Below are positions 34,938 to 42,675 of a DNA stretch of 64,000 nucleotides, one piece after another; positions within the stretch are counted from its first letter, which is position 1; the number at the start of each line of letters is the position of its first letter. Origin of the DNA: CAIYRG01 sp964494505 (GTDB lineage Bacteria > Pseudomonadota > Alphaproteobacteria > Micropepsales > Micropepsaceae). The notes below the pieces were generated by a model, which saw nothing but the letters and a program-made list of their open reading frames with translations, had not been told where the DNA came from and ran no database searches. The position numbers were made by a program, and so were the translations under genes. The DNA is taken from assembly GCA_964494505.1 (NCBI GenBank), contig CAZBRO010000003.1, positions 186,001 through 250,000 of the forward strand. The letters run 5' to 3'.

Positions 34938-35858
34938 TCAGCTTGCCATCCGCGCCGCCCTGGACAGCGCGATATTCGCCTTGGAACCGGGTTGGCGGTG
35001 TAACGACTCCGCGATGAAGCGGCCCACCCGGGCCAGCGCGCCGATATCCACGCCGGTCTCGATGCCCATCCCGCTCAGCATATAAAGTACGTCTTCGCTC
35101 GCGACATTGCCGGAGGCGCCGGGCGCATAGGGACACCCGCCGAGGCCCGCGACGGATGAGTCCACGGCCGCGATGCCCTTCTCCAGAGCCGCCAGGATAT
35201 TCGCCAGAGCCTGCCCGTAAGTGTCGTGGAAATGCACGGCGAGTTTCTCCGCCGGCACGCGGGTCGTGACGGCATCCAGCATGGTTTGCGTCTTCAGCGG
35301 CGTGCCCACGCCGATGGTGTCGCCGAGCGAGATTTCGTAACAGCCGAGCGCCAGTAGCCGCGCCGCCACATCGGCGACGCGCGAGGGTGCGATTTCGCCC
35401 TCATACGGACAGCCCAGCACGCAGGAGATATAGCCGCGCACCTTGATATTGGACGCCGCGGCCGCAGCACAGACGGAAGCGAAGCGTTCGAGACTCTCTT
35501 CGATGCTTGCATTGATATTTTTGCGTGCGAATGTTTCCGATGCGGCGGTGAAGATGGCAATCTCATTGGCTCCGGCTGCATGGGCCGCATCAAAGCCTTT
35601 CATGTTCGGCACCAGCACGGGATAGGACACGCCCGGTTTTTGGTGGATGCGCGCGAGCACCTCTGTGGAATCCGCCATCTGAGGCACCCATTTCGGCGAT
35701 ACGAAAGCGCCCGCTTCGATGACGCTGAGCCCGGTTTCGCTCAGGCGGTCGATCAATTCGACCTTGATCGCGGTGGGAACGATCTCGCATTCGTTCTGCA
35801 AGCCGTCCCGCGGCCCCACCTCCACCATCTTGACGGATTTGGGAAGGTGCATCCGCAT
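34938..35858 (-). CDS. Hydroxymethylglutaryl-CoA lyase
   Basis: A 306-residue TIM-barrel lyase that splits HMG-CoA to acetyl-CoA and acetoacetate, the last step of leucine breakdown. The signature GPRDGLQNE lies near the start (about 14-22), HFHDTYGQALAN gives the metal-binding His pair, and the flexible catalytic loop GLGGCPYAPGASGN carries the active-site Cys. The ATG at 35858 shares a base with the stop of the MCC carboxyltransferase gene (TGATG), showing translational coupling. Confidence 0.93.
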   Translation of the reverse strand: MRMHLPKSVKMVEVGPRDGLQNECEIVPTAIKVELIDRLSETGLSVIEAGAFVSPKWVPQMADSTEVLARIHQKPGVSYPVLVPNMKGFDAAHAAGANEIAIFTAASETFARKNINASIEESLERFASVCAAAAASNIKVRGYISCVLGCPYEGEIAPSRVADVAARLLALGCYEISLGDTIGVGTPLKTQTMLDAVTTRVPAEKLAVHFHDTYGQALANILAALEKGIAAVDSSVAGLGGCPYAPGASGNVASEDVLYMLSGMGIETGVDIGALARVGRFIAESLHRQPGSKANIALSRAARMAS

Positions 35859-37444
35859 CACATCCGGAAAATGCCGAATTTCGTCGGCGGAATCGGCGCT
35901 CTTGCCACAATCCCCAGACACCGCCCGAGTACGTCGCGCGTTTGAGCCGGCGCAATCACGCCGTCGTCCCACAGCCGCGCGCTCGCATAATACGGATGAC
36001 CTTGCGCCGAATATTGCTTGCGTATTTCGTCCGCGCGCGCCTTTTCCTCCGCATCGGGCGCCGTCTTTCCCGGGTCTCGCTTGATCCGCGACAAGACTTG
36101 CGCGGCCTGCTCGCCGCCCATCACCGAAATTCGCGCATTGGGCCACATGAACAGGAATCGTGGCCCATAGGCGCGTCCGCACATGGCGTAATTGCCCGCA
36201 CCGAAACTGCCGCCGATAATAACGGTGATCTTCGGCACTTCGGCGTTCGCAACCGCCATCACCATTTTGGCGCCGTCCTTCGCGATGCCGCCCGCTTCTG
36301 CCTTGCGGCCCACCATGAAGCCGCTGGTGTTCTGCAGGAATATCAGCGGTACGCCTCGCGCGCAGCACAGCTCGATGAAATGGGTCGCCTTGAGCGCCGA
36401 TTCCGAAACCAGAATCCCGTTGTTCGCGATGATGCCCGCCTGATGCCCATGGATGTGCGCAAAACCGCACACCAATGTCGGGCCATAAAGCGGTTTGAAC
36501 TCGTCGAACTCGCTCGCATCGGCAATACGCGCGATCACCTCGTGCACATCGTAGATCCAGCGCAAATCCTGGGGCACGATGCCGTTGATCTCGTCGGCGT
36601 CGTAGCGCGGGGGCTTGGCTTCGCGCGGCGGTGCGTTCGTCCCTGCCAGATTGCGGATGATCCCGCGCACCTGGCGCATGGCGTCCGCATCGTCCTTGGC
36701 CACATGATCGACCACGCCCGACAATCGCGCATGCGTGTCAGCGCCGCCCAATTCGTCAGCGGTGATGGTCTCGCCGGTCGCGGCCTTCACCAGCGGCGGC
36801 CCGGCGAGAAAAATCGTGCCCTGGCCGTTGACGATGATGCTTTCCTCGCACATCGCCGGGATATAGGCCCCGCCCGCGGTGCACGAACCAAGCACGGCCG
36901 CGACCTGAGGAATCCCCGCCGCCGACATCTGCGCCTGGTTGTAGAAGATGCGGCCGAAATGTTCGCGGTCCGGAAACACCTCGTCCTGCAACGGCAGAAA
37001 GGCGCCGCCAGAATCCACCAGATAGATGCAGGGGAGCCGGTTCTCGATGGCGATCTCCTGCGCGCGCAGATGCTTCGTCACTGTTAGCGGATAGTATGTG
37101 CCGCCCTTCACCGTCGCGTCGTTGGCGATCACCATGCAGTCGCGCCCGGCAATGCTGCCGATGCCGGTGACGATGCCTGCCGCCGGCACGGACTCGCCGT
37201 AGACGCCGTGTGCGGCGAACGCTGACAGCTCGAACAGGTCCGCACCCTTGTCCAGCAGCGCCTCGATGCGCGCGCGCGGCAGCAGCTTGCCGCGCTCGGT
37301 GTGGCGGTTGCGCGCGGTGTCGCCGCCTCCGAGCCTTATCTTCGCGAGTTGACCGTTCAGATCGTCGACCAGCGCATTCATCGCAGCGCGGTTGGCGATG
37401 AACTCTTTCGACGCAGGATCGACATGCGTGGAAACCAACGCCAT
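35858..37444 (-). CDS. Methylcrotonyl-CoA carboxylase carboxyltransferase (beta) subunit
   Basis: A 528-residue biotin-dependent carboxyltransferase of the MCC type: RNRHTERGKLLPRARIEALLDKG, then IYLVDSGGAFLPLQDEVFPDREHFGRIFYNQAQMSAAGIPQVA and the acyl-CoA region GSFGAGNYAMCGRAYGPRFLFMWPNARISVMGGEQAA. It carboxylates 3-methylcrotonyl-CoA together with a biotin-carrying alpha subunit. That alpha subunit gene, normally adjacent, is missing from this cluster, as is methylglutaconyl-CoA hydratase. It lies one base after the thiolase stop. Confidence 0.92.
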   Translation of the reverse strand: MALVSTHVDPASKEFIANRAAMNALVDDLNGQLAKIRLGGGDTARNRHTERGKLLPRARIEALLDKGADLFELSAFAAHGVYGESVPAAGIVTGIGSIAGRDCMVIANDATVKGGTYYPLTVTKHLRAQEIAIENRLPCIYLVDSGGAFLPLQDEVFPDREHFGRIFYNQAQMSAAGIPQVAAVLGSCTAGGAYIPAMCEESIIVNGQGTIFLAGPPLVKAATGETITADELGGADTHARLSGVVDHVAKDDADAMRQVRGIIRNLAGTNAPPREAKPPRYDADEINGIVPQDLRWIYDVHEVIARIADASEFDEFKPLYGPTLVCGFAHIHGHQAGIIANNGILVSESALKATHFIELCCARGVPLIFLQNTSGFMVGRKAEAGGIAKDGAKMVMAVANAEVPKITVIIGGSFGAGNYAMCGRAYGPRFLFMWPNARISVMGGEQAAQVLSRIKRDPGKTAPDAEEKARADEIRKQYSAQGHPYYASARLWDDGVIAPAQTRDVLGRCLGIVARAPIPPTKFGIFRM

Positions 37445-37445
37445 G

Positions 37446-38618
37446 TCAGAAGCGCTCCACGGCGATGGCAGTCGCCTCGCCGCCGCCGATGCAAAGGCTC
37501 GCGATCCCGCGTTTCATATCGTGCTGCGCGAGCGCGTTCAGGAGCGTGACGATGATACGCGCACCCGACGCGCCGATGGGGTGACCGAGCGCGCACGCCC
37601 CGCCGAACACGTTCACTTTCTCATGCGGCAGATGCAGGTCGCGCATGGCCGCCATGGTGACCACTGCAAACGCCTCGTTGATCTCGTAAAGATCGGGGTC
37701 GCCGGTGTTCCAGCCGATCCGCTCCAGCAACTTCTCGATCGCACCGACGGGCGCGGTGGTGAAGAGCGCCGGGGCCTGCGCATGAGTCGCGTGGCCCACG
37801 ATGCGTGCGAGCGGTGTGATGTTGCGGCGGTCGGCCTCCGATTCATCCATCAGCACGAGTGCGGCCGCCCCGTCCGAGATGCCGGAGGAATTGGCCGCCG
37901 TCACCGTGCCGCCTTCGCGGAAAGCGGGCTTCAAATGCGGGATTTTCGCCGGGTCCGCCCGGGCCGGAAGCTCGTCCACCTCGACCGCGTCATGGCCGAC
38001 GCGAACCGCCACGATCTCGCGCGCGAAGGCGCCCGATTCGGTCGCGCGTTTCGCCCGCATCAGCGATTCGGTCGCGAACGCATCCTGGCTTTCGCGGGTG
38101 AATTGATATGTCTCCGCCGTGTCCTCGGCGAATTTGCCCATCAGGGTGCCGCGTTCGTACGCGTCTTCGAGCCCGTCCAGGAACATGTGGTCGTAAACGG
38201 TGTCGTGCCCCAGCCGATAACCGCCGCGCGCCTTTTTCAATAGATAGGGCGCGTTCGACATGCTCTCCATGCCGCCCGCGACCACCACGCGCGCGGAGCC
38301 CACGATGATCGCATCGTGCGCCAGCATAGCGGCCTTCATCCCGGAGCCGCAGACCTTGTTCACGGTGGTGCAGGGGACCGCCTGCGGCAGGTCCGCCGCG
38401 AGCGCCGCCTGGCGCGCGGGCGCCTGTCCAAGTCCGGCCGGCAGAACGCAGCCCATGAAGACTTCGTCAGGCACATGGGATTCGAGCCCCGAGCGCTCGA
38501 CTGCAGCGCGAATCGCGATGGCGCCTAGTTGCGGCGCGGACATGGTTTTGAGCTTTCCCTGAAGGGAGCCCAGGGGCGTGCGTGCCGCCCCTACGATGAC
38601 GATGGATTCAGCAGACAC
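37446..38618 (-). CDS. Acetyl-CoA C-acetyltransferase (thiolase)
   Basis: A 390-residue type II thiolase. Active-site residues are visible: the nucleophilic Cys in NKVCGSGMKA, the His in GGACALGHPIGASGAR and the second Cys near the C-terminus in CIGGGEATAI. It would convert the acetoacetyl-CoA arising from leucine breakdown to acetyl-CoA. The start is GTG at 38618, 11 bases after the isovaleryl-CoA dehydrogenase stop, with GGTAAAGA upstream. Part of the minus-strand catabolic cluster. Confidence 0.92.
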   Translation of the reverse strand: MSAESIVIVGAARTPLGSLQGKLKTMSAPQLGAIAIRAAVERSGLESHVPDEVFMGCVLPAGLGQAPARQAALAADLPQAVPCTTVNKVCGSGMKAAMLAHDAIIVGSARVVVAGGMESMSNAPYLLKKARGGYRLGHDTVYDHMFLDGLEDAYERGTLMGKFAEDTAETYQFTRESQDAFATESLMRAKRATESGAFAREIVAVRVGHDAVEVDELPARADPAKIPHLKPAFREGGTVTAANSSGISDGAAALVLMDESEADRRNITPLARIVGHATHAQAPALFTTAPVGAIEKLLERIGWNTGDPDLYEINEAFAVVTMAAMRDLHLPHEKVNVFGGACALGHPIGASGARIIVTLLNALAQHDMKRGIASLCIGGGEATAIAVERF

Positions 38619-38629
38619 TCTTTACCATC

Positions 38630-39778
38630 CTATTCCCGGCCTTCGAACAATTCGCGGCCGATCAGCATGCGCCGGATTTCCGACGTGCCGGCCCCGATCT
38701 CGTACAATTTCGCATCCCGCAGCAGCCGTCCTGCAGGCATCTCGTTGACATAGCCCATGCCGCCCAGCGCCTGAATCGCCTGCAGCGCCACCTGCGTTGC
38801 GCGTTCCGCCGTGAACAGGATCACGCCTGCCGCGTCTTTGCGCGCCACGGTGCCAAGGTCGCAATTCTTTGCCGCGGCATAAACATAGGCGCGGCTCGCG
38901 TTCAGCGAAGTGTCCATGTCGGCGAGCTTGCCCTGCATCAGCTCGAACTCACCGATCGGCTGGCCGAACTGCTTGCGCTCGCGCACATAAGGCAGCACCA
39001 GATCAAGGCACGCCTGCATGATGCCGACGGGTCCGGCGGACAATACCACACGCTCATAATCGAGGCCCGACATCAGGATGTGCAGCCCGCGGTTCTCGCC
39101 CCCAAGAACATTCTCCGCCGGCACTTCGCAATTGTCGAAAACGAGTTCGCCCGTGTCTGACCCGCGCATGCCGAGCTTGTCGAGCTTTTGCGCGGTGGAA
39201 AATCCCTTGAAGCCGCGCTCGATCAGGAACGCGGTCAGCCCGCGCCTGTCCGAGGCTTCGCCCGTCTTGGCGTAGACGATGATGAAATCGGCGACCGGCC
39301 CATTGGTGATCCACATCTTGGTGCCGTTGAGCCGATACCCGCTGTTCGTCCGCTCGGCGCGCGTCTTCATGCCGAGCACGTCGGAGCCCGCGCCGGGCTC
39401 GCTCATCGCAAGCGCCCCCACCCACTCGCCCGACAGCAGAGGCGGCAGGTATTTGCGCTTCTGCTCTTCCGTGCCGAAACGGTTCAGATGATTGACGACG
39501 AGCGTTGCCTGGACGCCGTAACTGAGGCCCACCGACGCCGAGGCGCGGCTCAATTCCTCCACCGCCACGACCTGCTCGACATAGCCCATGCCGGCGCCGC
39601 CATGCTCTTCATCGATGGTTACGCCGAAGAGTCCGAGTTGCCCGAGCTTCGGCCAGAGATCGCGCGGAAACAGATTCTCGCGGTCGATGCGGTCTGCACG
39701 CGGCGCAATCTCGCGGGCCGCGAAATCTTTGACCGTCTCGCGAAGCATGCCGGCCGTTTCACCGAGCGCGAAATCCAA
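38630..39778 (-). CDS. Isovaleryl-CoA dehydrogenase
   Basis: A 382-residue acyl-CoA dehydrogenase: N-terminal DFALGETAGMLRETVKDFAAREIAPRADRID, the FAD/substrate motifs YGVQATLVVNHLNRFG and AMSEPGAGSDVLGMKTRA, and DYERVVLSAGP where the Glu is the isovaleryl-CoA dehydrogenase catalytic base. The start chosen is TTG at 39778 (giving MDFALGETAG, as expected for the family) because AAGGAG lies seven bases upstream; the frame extends to a TTG at 39817 with Arg/Pro-rich sequence. It is the first gene of the leucine cluster. Confidence 0.9.
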   Translation of the reverse strand: MDFALGETAGMLRETVKDFAAREIAPRADRIDRENLFPRDLWPKLGQLGLFGVTIDEEHGGAGMGYVEQVVAVEELSRASASVGLSYGVQATLVVNHLNRFGTEEQKRKYLPPLLSGEWVGALAMSEPGAGSDVLGMKTRAERTNSGYRLNGTKMWITNGPVADFIIVYAKTGEASDRRGLTAFLIERGFKGFSTAQKLDKLGMRGSDTGELVFDNCEVPAENVLGGENRGLHILMSGLDYERVVLSAGPVGIMQACLDLVLPYVRERKQFGQPIGEFELMQGKLADMDTSLNASRAYVYAAAKNCDLGTVARKDAAGVILFTAERATQVALQAIQALGGMGYVNEMPAGRLLRDAKLYEIGAGTSEIRRMLIGRELFEGRE

Positions 39779-39973
39779 AGCGCATCTCCTTGGGCGCGCC
39801 GGGCGCGCCGCCGGCAATGATAGGTCTTAAACCAGCCGGTTAGAATGACGACGAGGAAGATATGGGGGTTCGGCTTTCCACGAAAAAGAACTCGGCCGCG
39901 GAAGCCCCGCGGCCGAGCGTTCGAGACGCAGTCAAACACCCCGAGGAATTGCCCCCCGGGGAACCGAATGACG

Positions 39974-40222
39974 TTATTCGTCGCGCCCCTGGCGTCCGGG
40001 CTGTTGCGACTGCTGGCCGGATTGGCCCTGTTGCTTGCCCTGCTGTCCGGTCTGGCCCGATTGGCCCTGGCCCGATTGGCCCTGGCCCGATTGGCCCTGC
40101 CCCTGTCCGGTCTGGCCCTGTTGCTTTCCCTGCTGGCCGTGCTGACCGGATTGGCCCTGCTGGCCCGTCTGTTGGCCCGATTGGCCCTGCTGACCGGGCT
40201 TGTTCATGTTTTCATTCGTCAT
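39974..40222 (-). CDS. Gln/Gly/Ser repeat protein
   Basis: An 82-residue, fully low-complexity hydrophilic protein (MTNENMNKPGQQGQSGQQ then repeated GQQGQSGQ, GQGQSGQ blocks, ending GRQGRDE). It has no Cys, Trp, Tyr or Phe. GAGGAA lies about eight bases before the ATG at 40222. Similar short QG-rich proteins are common in alphaproteobacteria with no known function. The opposite strand shows a long Leu/Ala-rich frame in the same repeats, judged an artefact. Expansion or contraction of the DNA repeat should change its length easily. Confidence 0.65.
   Translation of the reverse strand: MTNENMNKPGQQGQSGQQTGQQGQSGQHGQQGKQQGQTGQGQGQSGQGQSGQGQSGQTGQQGKQQGQSGQQSQQPGRQGRDE
40054..40098 (+). repeat. 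Three perfect 15-bp tandem repeats within the QG-rich gene
   Basis: The unit GGCCCGATTGGCCCT occurs three times without change at 40054-40068, 40069-40083 and 40084-40098, with degenerate units on both sides. Read on the minus strand it encodes repeats of five residues of the GQSGQ type. Confidence 0.85.
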
Positions 40223-40459
40223 GGGAAAATTCCTCAGAGTTGGATGAAGTGCCCCCTGCCAACGAAACCAGCGCGTCAACACTTTGTTCCTTGCTGCAGC
40301 GCAATGGCTGCGCCGCAACAAAGTGCGGCTTTGCGCTCCGGCAAGGTTACGCCGCCGCTTTCATTTCGCGGAAATCGGCGGAAAAATGCCGCGGCTTGAA
40401 TCGGATTGGTCTCATGATGAATTTTTCTTGTCCGAATGCCGTGAAGGGAGCAGGCCCTC

Positions 40460-41014
40460 ATGCCTGATCTCGCCGGCCGCAAGGTCGCCTATCTTGGTTA
40501 TACCGGCGCCATCGATTCGGAAGGCGTTGGCCGGATCGCGGCTTCGCTTAACAATGCCGTGAACGGCAGCTTCGACGAAGCGCAACTCTGCTTCAGTTCA
40601 CTCGGCGGTTATGTTTCGGATGGAATCTACCTTTACAATCACATCCGCGGACTGCCGATCAATGTAGTGATCCACAATACGGGCAGCGTCAGTTCCATTG
40701 CGGTGGCGGTGTTTGTTGCCGGTCACGAGCGCTATTGTTCGCCCTATGCGATGTTCATGATCCACCCGACCGTGATGCCCTCGCAGGAAGGCATGACCTC
40801 GGAGCGGCTGCAGAGTTCGTTGAATGCAGCACTTGCCGACGATACGCGCACCGAAAATATCCTGCGCGAGCGCGCCGCGATTCCGGAAGAGATTCTCGTC
40901 GCCCGCCGGTTCAAGGATGTCTACATCACCCCGAAGGAAGCGCAGATCTACGGGCTGGTGCATGCGGTGAAGGAATTCGCGTTGCCGAAGGGCCACCAGA
41001 TTGTTCAGATTTAG
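40460..41014 (+). CDS. ClpP-like serine protease homologue
   Basis: A 184-residue ClpP-fold protein. Ser79 in GSVSSIAVAVFVAG and His102 in MFMIHPTVMP stand where ClpP has its GQAAS Ser and the MIHQP His; SLGGYVSDGIYLYNHI matches the ClpP SPGG region. The sequence is clearly distant from housekeeping ClpP. It lacks a ClpX or ClpA neighbour, so it may be a stand-alone or accessory protease. Start is ATG at 40460 with GGGAG about 10 bases upstream. It diverges from the QG-rich gene across a 237-base spacer. Confidence 0.8.
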   Translation: MPDLAGRKVAYLGYTGAIDSEGVGRIAASLNNAVNGSFDEAQLCFSSLGGYVSDGIYLYNHIRGLPINVVIHNTGSVSSIAVAVFVAGHERYCSPYAMFMIHPTVMPSQEGMTSERLQSSLNAALADDTRTENILRERAAIPEEILVARRFKDVYITPKEAQIYGLVHAVKEFALPKGHQIVQI

Positions 41015-41023
41015 CGTTGAAGC

Positions 41024-41197
41024 CTAATTCTGGTGTTTGAGGTCTTCGCTCTCGCGGTCGCGGGCATCCTGAGCCTCGGCCAGCCGGTCGAAATAGGCCG
41101 CCATCTGGAGCCGCCACGTGCGCTCATAGCTCGTCCCGAGCTTGGCGAACTCGCGGTACCATTGCGCCCGTTTCTTTAAATCATCCGATCCCGGCAT
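41024..41197 (-). CDS. Small helical protein of the alphaproteobacterial YREFA type
   Basis: A 57-residue frame starting at ATG 41197: MPGSDDLKKRAQWYREFAKL, followed by ERTWRLQMAAYFDRLAEAQDARDRESEDLKHQN and a TAG stop. The pattern of a charged helix with WYREFA and a later AxYFDRLAE is that of a family of tiny proteins very common in alphaproteobacteria, of unknown function. It is too short for most frame listings. It converges on the ClpP-like gene with a nine-base gap. Confidence 0.7.
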   Translation of the reverse strand: MPGSDDLKKRAQWYREFAKLGTSYERTWRLQMAAYFDRLAEAQDARDRESEDLKHQN

Positions 41198-41367
41198 TGA
41201 GGAGAGCCTTTTCTTCTCCCTTGATCAATACGCCTCTCTCCCTCTTGCGCTTTGACAGGGATCAATCGCGGAAGGTCGTCTTCTCGCCCGATTCCACCTG
41301 TTCGGGCCTCAGCGCAGAGGATAGATTCCGGCTTCAGCAATGCCTCGTTGAGGAGGAAGCCAAGCCG

Positions 41368-42675
41368 ATGAAAGCGCCGGCCCAGGAACCGGAATTCGTT
41401 GCCGGAAATGGCCTTTTGCACCGGCGCGCACTGTTGGGGCAGGGGATTCTGCTCGCCGGCGCGACTGCGACCGGGCTCGGCGCATCACTCAACGGCGCGG
41501 CCGCCGAGCCGCTGAAAGAGGGACCCTGGAGCATGAAGGTGGGAAGCATCATCCCGCCCTATCAGACGCCATCGCGATTCGAAGCCCATGTCGTGCGCAC
41601 CCAGGACAATCCCGATGGGTTGCCCCGGAACAGCCGTGCCCGCACCCCGCACCATCTGCTGAAAGGCATCATCACGCCCAATGGGCTGCACTTCACCATC
41701 TGCCATGGCGGCGTGCCCGACATCGACCCCGCGCAGCATCGCCTCGTCATCCATGGCCTGGTGAAGCGCCCGCTGATGTGGACGGTGGAAGACCTCGAGC
41801 GGTACCCCATGACGTCGCGCATCGGTTTCGTCGAATGCGGCGGCAATTCAGCGCCTTTGTTCTCGAACGAGCCGCTTCAGGAAAACGTTCAGGCGCTGCA
41901 TGGGCTTTCCTCCTGCTCGGAATGGACGGGCGTGCCGCTCTCGGTGCTTCTGGACGAAGCCGGCATCGACCCGCGCGCCAAATGGATGATCGCAGAAGGC
42001 GCCGATTCCCCTCGGCTCTCGCGCAGCGTGCCGGTGGCCAAGGGCTTGGACGACGCCATGATCGCGCTCTATCAGAATGGAGAACGCATCCAGCCGGGGC
42101 AGGGCTATCCGATGCGGCTGTGGCTGCCCGGCTACGAAGGCAACATGAACGTCAAATTTGTGCGCCGGATCAAGCTTACCGAAGAACCGGCCATGAGCTA
42201 TTACGAATCGCGCACCTATTCGCAGATCCTGCCGAACGGAAAGGCGTACCGGTTCTATTTCCTGCAGGAAGTAAAATCCTTCATCACCTCGCCCTCGCAC
42301 GGGATGCATCTGAAGGAGCCCGGCATCTACGAGATCACGGGCGTCGCCTATTCCGGAACCGGCCGTATACGGAAGGTTCTGGTTTCCGCCGACGGAGGAC
42401 AGAGTTGGGGCGAGGCCGCACTTCAGGACCCCGTGCTGCCCAAGGCCTTCACCCGCTTCCGCATGGCGTGGAAATGGAACGGCGGAGCGGCCACTCTGCA
42501 AAGCCGCGCCTTCGACGAAAGCGGCACCTTCCAGCCGGCGCGCGCCGATTTCGTGCGCCTGCGCGGACAGACCACCAAGCCGCCCGCGGTGACCGATTTC
42601 CCGAGCCAGCATTTCAACGCCATCACCAGTTGGGGCGTCGATGCGAAAGGGGCGGTGAAACATGTCTATGCCTAA
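41368..42675 (+). CDS. SoxC-like sulfite dehydrogenase, molybdenum subunit
   Basis: A 435-residue sulfite oxidase-family protein with an RR-containing export signal (LLHRRALLGQGILLAGATATGLGASLNGAAA). The molybdenum-coordinating Cys157 lies in GFVECGGNS; LWLPGYEGNMNVKFVRRIK and the C-terminal dimerisation domain (YEITGVAYSGTGRIRKVLVSADGGQSWGEA) match SoxC. It oxidises sulfite or a sulfane intermediate in the periplasm, handing electrons to a c-type cytochrome encoded by the next, overlapping gene. Start at 41368 follows AGGAGG. SoxA, B, X, Y and Z genes are absent, so a stand-alone sulfite dehydrogenase is more likely than the full Sox cycle. Confidence 0.9.
   Translation: MKAPAQEPEFVAGNGLLHRRALLGQGILLAGATATGLGASLNGAAAEPLKEGPWSMKVGSIIPPYQTPSRFEAHVVRTQDNPDGLPRNSRARTPHHLLKGIITPNGLHFTICHGGVPDIDPAQHRLVIHGLVKRPLMWTVEDLERYPMTSRIGFVECGGNSAPLFSNEPLQENVQALHGLSSCSEWTGVPLSVLLDEAGIDPRAKWMIAEGADSPRLSRSVPVAKGLDDAMIALYQNGERIQPGQGYPMRLWLPGYEGNMNVKFVRRIKLTEEPAMSYYESRTYSQILPNGKAYRFYFLQEVKSFITSPSHGMHLKEPGIYEITGVAYSGTGRIRKVLVSADGGQSWGEAALQDPVLPKAFTRFRMAWKWNGGAATLQSRAFDESGTFQPARADFVRLRGQTTKPPAVTDFPSQHFNAITSWGVDAKGAVKHVYA

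Noticed and set aside
40054..40098. CRISPR-like interpretation of the 15-base repeats
   Set aside because: Units are directly adjacent without spacers and lie in a coding frame.
39845..40399. A plus-strand frame reading Leu/Ala-rich repeats opposite the QG-rich gene
   Set aside because: It looks like a membrane protein only because of the DNA repeats; the minus-strand frame has a proper ribosome-binding site and known relatives.
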